Position numbers and translations under genes: made by a program
The notes under the pieces: model-generated
Databases searched by the model: none
Seen by the model: only the letters and a program-made list of their open reading frames with translations
What the model was told of the DNA's origin: nothing
Part shown: positions 58,804 to 64,000 of the stretch, piece by piece
How positions within the stretch are numbered: position 1 is the stretch's first letter
How the letters are laid out: each line of letters begins with the position of its first letter
NCBI GenBank assembly: GCA_002236755.2
Contig: NBZP02000006.1
Coordinates: 313,326 to 377,325, forward strand
From: Dothistroma septosporum
Lineage: Eukaryota; Ascomycota; Dothideomycetes; Mycosphaerellales; Mycosphaerellaceae
DNA length: 64,000 nt
Reading direction: 5' to 3'

Positions 58804-59682
58804 ATGACGTTCGCTTTCTTCGCTGGACGGTCCAGCTTGCGACGCCTCCACCAAACCGTCCAGCGAAACATTTCCCGCCAGCACCGCAACGATTCCTCGA
58901 ATGCCAACTCCAACAAAACGAAAAGCGATGCGCCTCCCACACCTAACGAAGCGCCGCCCTTCTCGGGTTCATACTGGGCCTGGATCGAACCCATCAGAAT
59001 CCCCTTCCGCGTGTATAATGGAATGCAATCCCGCAGCCCGCTCCTGACTCAATGGGAATCCACCTTGATCATCTACTTCCTCGGCGACCTATCCGCGCAG
59101 ACAGTGCAGACGAATGTGTACACAGAGGGAAGATATGAGCCGGTCAGAGGTATAAGAGCAATGATCATCGGCGGCATCTCCTCGATTCCTTCGTACAAAT
59201 GGTTTCTCTGGCTGGGCCGACACTTCAATTACTCCTCGCATTTGCTTTCGCTGGCTGCGAAAATTGTGTTCAGCCAGATGATTTTCACGCCAATTTTCAA
59301 TACGTATTTCTTTGGAATGCATACACTTTTGGCTGGAGGGACATTCGAGGAGGCGAGGGAAAGGGTCATCAAGACGGTTCCTGTCTCTTTCGTCAACAGT
59401 TGGAAGGTATGGCCGGCGGTCACGGCGTTTACGTTTACGTTTATCAGACCGCAGAATCGGAGTGTGTTTGCGGGGATTGTGGCGATCGGGTGGCAGACGT
59501 ATTTGAGTTGGTTGAACAGGGATGCTGAGGCGGCGGAGAGGAAGGAGCAAGGAGTTGGGGAAGTGGTGACGAGGGAGAAGAAAGAGGCGGTCCATGATTT
59601 GAATAAGAGGGAGATTAGGAAGACGCCGGACAGAGCTGCTATTGAAATGGCTGAGAGGAAGAGGATACTCGGGACGCCTTGA
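58804..59682 (+). CDS. Mpv17/PMP22 family membrane protein
   Basis: A single frame of 292 residues. The first 60 residues are Arg/Ser/Asn rich and resemble a mitochondrial presequence (MTFAFFAGRSSLRRLHQTVQ). Four hydrophobic segments follow. Family features are a core beginning YNGMQSRSPLLTQ, GDLSAQ, and the SFVNSWKVWPAVTAFTFTFI signature near the C-terminus. Members such as yeast Sym1 and mammalian Mpv17 sit in mitochondrial inner or peroxisomal membranes and are thought to act as channels. The charged tail of about 70 residues is longer than in Sym1, so this is a divergent paralogue. A short inverted repeat lies inside the start of the gene (58821-58830 and 58856-58865). Confidence 0.85.
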   Translation: MTFAFFAGRSSLRRLHQTVQRNISRQHRNDSSNANSNKTKSDAPPTPNEAPPFSGSYWAWIEPIRIPFRVYNGMQSRSPLLTQWESTLIIYFLGDLSAQTVQTNVYTEGRYEPVRGIRAMIIGGISSIPSYKWFLWLGRHFNYSSHLLSLAAKIVFSQMIFTPIFNTYFFGMHTLLAGGTFEEARERVIKTVPVSFVNSWKVWPAVTAFTFTFIRPQNRSVFAGIVAIGWQTYLSWLNRDAEAAERKEQGVGEVVTREKKEAVHDLNKREIRKTPDRAAIEMAERKRILGTP

Positions 59683-59868
59683 GCCAGAAGCATCTCTCCA
59701 AAGCAAATGGTTGTGAAGACGACCGGGAGTGAGTCGTGCGGCATGTAGCCGATTTGGAAGGCTTCGCTGGGGCCCGGTGCTCGTCTGGACGTGGCAGTGT
59801 CCTGCTGCACGCACACTCTGCATTTCCGAAACATCACGTCGTATGCACAGCGGGATCCAGCAGTGAAC

Positions 59869-60678
59869 TCATGGTAGAGCGCTCGAAATGCCGCCGCCCC
59901 ATGACAGGCGATGGCAGTCGATGATGTCGCCATCCTCGAGCTCGGCCTGGAATATATCAGCATCACGTTGGCCACTGTTGACGCTCGCCTACCTTCTCTA
60001 CTGTCAGACCTGGCCGATTGTGGAGTGCGTGGCCATTGCATACGAATACCAGAGTTGGGTCACCAGCCTGCCCGCGAAACATGTCAACGACCTTTTGCAG
60101 CTCTGTAGTGGGCTTGATACGGAATGTATGTTCCAAGCCGCCTTCGATCCGGGCGGTGACAACGATCGACTCTTCTGGATTGACGACAGAGAGACACTCG
60201 AATCCCTGACCTCTGAGATCTTGGAGCTGACCTTGCGAGCACTCGCCTGTGAAGTCCGAGTCCGCTACAACGTCGACGACGGCGCCATTGTTCATGCGTA
60301 GCTGTATTTGGGTCAGCTACGCTTCGAGGCGATTACCTCAAGATCTGGCTTTACCTGTTCTGGAGTGTGCGGATCCTCTACCACCTGGCCGTTGTAAATG
60401 TACCCAAGGTTTCTGGAGTAAACATCAGCGCACCTGCCGAAGGCTGCTTTGACGTCTTTCAGCATGTGTGAGTTCCTGATCTTGTATGTTTGTGCGAAGC
60501 TTCTGGAGCGGCTGGCGAGCATGATATTGACGTAATCCGGATCTGCTTCGCCAGCGAAGTCATGGTCGACGACCTTGACTGACCCATACACTGGATATTG
60601 TACTGGAGGTGGATTTGTCTCAGACTTCACCATGGTTGGCCTGGGTTGCCCTGAATCCCATGCTGGTATGAGGTCCAT
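59869..60678 (-). CDS. Tandem SUMO-like (two ubiquitin-like domains) protein
   Basis: Three exons, 60678..60355, 60301..59993 and 59946..59869, give 236 residues. Intron one is 53 nt (GTAAAG, GCTGAC, TACAG); intron two is 46 nt (GTAGGC, TTCCAG); both keep phase 0. Residues about 45-125 form a first SUMO-type domain: YVNIMLASRSRSFAQTYKIR, LGYIYNGQVV, EQLRMNNGAVVDVV. Residues about 150-230 form a second: SIVVTARIEGGLEHTFRIKP, LVFVCNGHALH, ELEDGDIIDCHR. The end, SWGGGISSALP, has a Gly-Gly six or so residues from the terminus, as in SUMO precursors cut before conjugation. Both domains keep the EDGDIID-like turn of the Smt3 family. Whether it is conjugated or acts as a Rad60/Esc2-like genome-stability adaptor is open. 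Distinct from ordinary single-domain SUMO. Confidence 0.75.
60302..60354 (-). other. Intron joining the two SUMO-like domains
   Basis: 53 nt, GT-AG, with CTGAC 13 nt before the AG. Removing it links the first domain's last strand to EQLRMNNGAVVDVV. Reading through instead gives a premature stop at 60313. Confidence 0.72.
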
Positions 60679-60979
60679 GGTCTAGTGTTGAAGGTGTTTT
60701 GACGTTGGTGGTACCCAAGATTGCATTGTGTTTTAGAAGAAAGACCATGCATGACTCTCCTGAAGGCTTGGTAGCTCTGGCCGGCATCTGCTGGCGAACA
60801 TGTGAAGTTGGGAAGTGATGTAAACGTGAGGAGATCAGCCGGAGAATTCACAGGACAGTACCTCAACCTCATTCAAGGACTTACACACAACAAATCAAGC
60901 GGTCAATCGACCAGCTGCAGGACAGGCAGTTCTCACGATTTTTCTTTCTGAAGCAAACCTATGACAAAGCAGCAAGCAT
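60679..60979. other. Intergenic, SUMO-like gene promoter side
   Basis: About 300 bp between the SUMO-like start and the relic's 3' end. No gene seen. Confidence 0.4.
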
Positions 60980-61708
60980 TCAGTCAACAACGAGCGTCAG
61001 GTCGGAGCCGTTCTGTTCCGTGGAGACCTCGATAGTGTTACCATCAACTTTGCCGATCTGAGGCTTGGGCAAGATTTGCGCTCCAACCACACAAATCTTC
61101 CAAAGTCTACTCACCTCCTGCGGTCTGTTACACGCGGTCAGTCGAATCCCGCCGTGGGAGTTTCTGAGCTCGTTGCCGGCGAGGCGCTTTTCCCAGTCGA
61201 GTATGAGCGATCCCAGCTGCGTGTAGGGACCGAGCAGGTATGCCTGTCTGCAAGCCTTCGGGGGCTCGTACAGCGCAGTAACCACAGACCGCACCAATCT
61301 GTTGCTGCCGTGGGCATCTTCGAAGCTGAAACCAGCACGATGACTGCAATGCTGCAGTGCTTGGCGGTCTGATTTTGTGCACTTTGGCAAGAACTCGAGG
61401 ACAGTGTTCTCCTTCACGCCAAGCTGAAGAGCTCAAGCACTTGTCAGCTCTGCCTCACGTAATAAGGTTGTGTAGCCGCACCCGTCTCGCAGAGAAGTGA
61501 CTCTTCTCTGAAGTCTTCATACATGATCACTGTGTCTGGAACCGAGAGCGCTGGGTTGTCCCTTGAGGTACTTGATGTTCTACTCTTTGTCAATCTTCAT
61601 GAATACGATGAGACGAGCACGTGCGTTGGATGACGCTACGACCAATACGCAATGAACGGCTGGCGTCATGTAGAGTACACCGCCGTGGGAAGTCTTGAGG
61701 ACCTGCAT
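60980..61708 (-). pseudogene. Decaying gene or unsolved exon set, unknown family
   Basis: Four coding-like segments lie in order. 61708-61583 reads HGGVLYMTPAVHCVLVVASS and ends in TAG at 61582-61580. After a one-base shift near 61561, 61560-61459 reads TVIMYEDFREESLLCETGAA. A 35-nt GTGAGG..TTCAG stretch, 61458..61424, could be an unusually short intron. 61423-60980 reads VKENTVLEFLPKCTKSDRQA, LLGPYTQLGSLILDWEKRLA and IRLTACNRPQ, with a further 51-nt in-frame candidate intron, 61114..61064. A TAG, a frameshift and a sub-minimal intron together suggest loss of function, though sequence errors are possible. Family not recognised. Confidence 0.42.
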
Positions 61709-62290
61709 TCACGGCTTGGCTTCCATATCTCAGAGGATCAATCACCTTTCGACGGGAAGAGAATGCACGCAGCTTGATCAATGCGATCGTGCATCAATCA
61801 TAGGCCAGGTCAAGCCGGGAAGGGAGTCCAGCGTCCCAGGAGCAGCTCTACAAACGCTTTGAGCAGAAATCTGGATATGACGAGCCATTTCTGCTCAGGC
61901 TGGTGGCATTGCGTTGCATGCTTAATTCCGGCTGGGGGCACGTCGTCGAAGATAAGGTCAGTGAGGTTGGCATCTTTACCGAGCATTTCAGGAACTGTTC
62001 TGAGGTTCAGTTCTGATCGGGGCCTGGAGCAAAGGCTAGATCTTACGTCTCAAGTACAATACAGAAGACCGCACAGATGTTGCACGTGAAGTGGCGTGCA
62101 TATTGTAGCAGGCATCCTTGAATCCGTGACCACTCGGCGGCTTTTGACTGGCGCACACGCGACATCTGCCTGACGCGATTTTGACCATCACTTTGTATCC
62201 TTCACGACAATACAATAAATAACTCCTTTCGACACGGCATACCCTTCCCTTCCTCCTCATCTTCTGCTTCTACAATATCATGACGTCAAG
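61709..62290. other. Intergenic, no gene seen
   Basis: About 580 bp upstream of EXO5 and of the relic. Contains the EXO5 promoter; no gene recognised. Confidence 0.45.
62281..62288 (+). promoter_or_regulatory. CRE-like palindrome TGACGTCA
   Basis: A perfect TGACGTCA, the ATF/CREB consensus, ends two bases before the EXO5 ATG at 62291. Stress and mating regulators of the Atf1 type bind this sequence. A site so close to the start codon may be fortuitous. Confidence 0.45.
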
Positions 62291-64000
62291 ATGGCGACCG
62301 ACGAACCCATTGCGGACGCCACCGAGGTGATCTCCAGTATCGAGTCCGACTATGGCTCCGACCTCGACGATGATACCTGGGATCGAGCGTTCTCTCAATC
62401 GCAGACACAGCGGACCCAGACACAGCCTGTGCTGAGCATACCTCGGATAGCCGTCGAAGAAGTGGACGAACTCGAGGCCGACATCATACCCAAGGAAGAT
62501 GAAACACCACCTTCAAGTTTGCGCATCGCGCGAATACGAGAGCATCTGGTGCAGGCGATCGCTGGACTCGACAAGCTATATAAGCCGACACCAACTCGCA
62601 GTCCTGAGCGCGCAAAGTCAATCGAGATCGAATACGACCAGAGCAACCGTCGCTCCTTCTCGCGTATGTCAATCACGAAGCCAGCAGCAATGGAGACTGA
62701 CGCGCTGACTCCAGCGATTCGTAGCCCTTTCCGTGGAGTCCCTACCACAAGAACGGCGTTCCCATTCAGCTGAGCCGCAGCCTGCGGTTCCAGACACGCG
62801 ATCACCCATCGAACGCTTTCGAACGAAGCCAAAGAAGACACTTTCAGTGACGGACATTGTTTCTCCGGCGTGGTGCGAGCTGAAGTATTGGTACAGCTTG
62901 ACTAAATATGGCAGGGTGCGGCAGACGAAGGCCATGAAGCAGGGCAGTAAGATCCACAAAGAGAAGGAACGCGAGGTGCATACTGAAGTGCCGGTTGAGA
63001 CTGCGACCAAGGAGGATCAGTTTGGCTTGCAGTTATGGAATATTATACAAGGTCTACGAACGCTGCAGGCTACTGGTTTGACAAGAGAGCTGGAAGTGCT
63101 GGGCATCGTTCAGGGAGAGGTCATCGTCGGCATTATTGACGAGCTATCGTTCACCTGTCCGGATGAAGCTATGGAGGCGTCGATTCTGGAAGCTGGAGAG
63201 ACACCGAAAACTTCGGGCCAGAAGAGGGCGAAGCCACTGCCTGCGGATCAGAAGACAATGGGCGACTACTATGCAAGCTCGCAAAGCTCTCAGAGCTCCC
63301 AGATCATGAACATGCTCGAAGCACAAGGTGCATGGCCAACCCGCCGAAAGATTCAGACCCTTTACCTGTCAGACATCAAGACTCGCCAGGCAAAGGCGCT
63401 GCCAACTCCCGGGGCTGCAATGCGAGGGACTGAGATGCAGCTGATGCTCTATCGTCGTCTGATCAGCGATATAGCAGCGAACAAGGTCGATCCGAGCATC
63501 ATCTTCGACCGCAAAAGCCTCGACCCGAATACGCTCTTTAGCGACACTTTCATCGCCTCCATCGCTAGTATTGACTTACAACCTGCACAGCGAAGTCTCG
63601 AAGCTGACGATCAGAACGATGAACTCAGCTTCAGCTCTCAGCCGGATCATGATTCTCTCGAGGAGATCCTAAGCCACAACACCCTGTCGACATTGTGGTC
63701 CCACATGATCGCCGAATTCGCTCGCGTCATCGCCGTCACGTCCACTACATCCTCCATATCCCCTCTCCTCACGGCAGAATTCCGCGCCTCATCCGATGGT
63801 GCCCTCCTCGGCAGGCGAAGCTTCCCTTACAACGAAGCTGTGCTGGAGAAGTACGTGACCAGCGAGATGGCATGGTGGAAAGGCGAGAGGGAGGCCTGCG
63901 GTGTCGAGATTGAGGAGGCGTTCAAATGCGGTAGCTGTGAGTTTGCGGAGGGCTGTACGTGGCGGCAGGGCAAGATTGAGGAGGCGACGAAGAAGGCGAG
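62291..64000 (+). CDS. EXO5: Exonuclease V (EXO5/DEM1), partial at the window end
   Basis: Exon one is 62291..62720 and exon two runs from 62770 past the window end, so the C-terminus is missing. The 49-nt intron has GTAGCC and TTCAG ends and phase 1, joining PAI to PEPQPA. About 550 residues are visible. The N-terminus is acidic and disordered. The nuclease core begins SPAWCELKYWYSLTKYGR, AMKQGSKIHKEKEREV, which carries the first iron-sulfur Cys. Further conserved parts are IVGIIDELSF, LYLSDIKTRQ and AMRGTEMQLMLYRRL. Near the end, CGSCEFAEGC provides further 4Fe-4S cysteines. Exo5 degrades single-stranded DNA in mitochondria (yeast) or in nuclear crosslink repair (human, S. pombe). Confidence 0.86.

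Noticed and set aside
58623..58946. 107-codon plus-strand frame overlapping the Mpv17 start
   Set aside because: It overlaps the Mpv17 coding sequence in another frame and shows no family. At most an upstream ORF.
59963..60295. A separate gene starting at the ATG at 60295
   Set aside because: That ATG lies inside the last strand of the first SUMO-like domain once the 53-nt intron is removed; the joined model explains both frames better.

Overview
The window is nuclear DNA of a filamentous ascomycete. Genes are interrupted by short introns of about 45-70 nt with CTRAC-type branch points, and it carries a divergent H3/H4 pair, a ubiquitin-S27a fusion, a Swi5/Ace2-type zinc-finger regulator, a HAM1-like protein, a Goodbye-like NACHT/ankyrin receptor and several fungal F-box proteins. 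The flavour suggests Dothideomycetes (Mycosphaerella relatives); that placement is inference. I see no CRISPR, operons, tRNA, rRNA or intact transposon. Exon joins were derived by hand from splice signals, frame and family knowledge.

Layout. 1-8.4 kb: a gene-poor start, a fungal transcription-factor-domain protein, a large F-box/LRR protein, and a GMC oxidoreductase converging on it. 8.7-10.7 kb: an APC-type amino acid/choline permease. 13.5-17.3 kb: a Swi5/Ace2-like C2H2 factor divergent from ubiquitin-S27a. 18-25 kb: a frameshifted F-box gene, a BRCT protein, a membrane-anchored GH76 enzyme, a coding relic and a second F-box-like protein. 25-32 kb: a second relic, a HAM1-like lipid-binding protein and mitochondrial malic enzyme. 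34.5-40.2 kb: a 1636-residue NACHT-ankyrin-SPRY receptor with an unknown small gene just downstream. 41-46 kb: the mitochondrial carnitine carrier, a third F-box protein and a secreted GH79 enzyme. 45.8-50.3 kb: empty. 50.3-58.1 kb: a Ras2-type GTPase, a haloacid dehalogenase, and histones H4 and H3. 58.8-64 kb: an Mpv17 family protein, a tandem SUMO-like protein, a decaying gene, and the start of exonuclease V, which runs off the window.

Most genes are unrelated neighbours, as is usual in fungi. Possible functional links are the GMC oxidoreductase with the permease, the malic enzyme and carnitine carrier as mitochondrial carbon metabolism, and the NLR with its small downstream gene.

The most unusual item is the gene at 59869-60678. 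Two 46-53 nt introns join three short ORFs into one 236-residue protein with two consecutive SUMO-type ubiquitin-like domains. The second ends in a Gly-Gly followed by a short tail, like a SUMO precursor. Other points of interest are the NLR architecture, a GC-AG intron in the carnitine carrier, an F-box gene with two apparent single-C losses, and three multi-frame coding relics.
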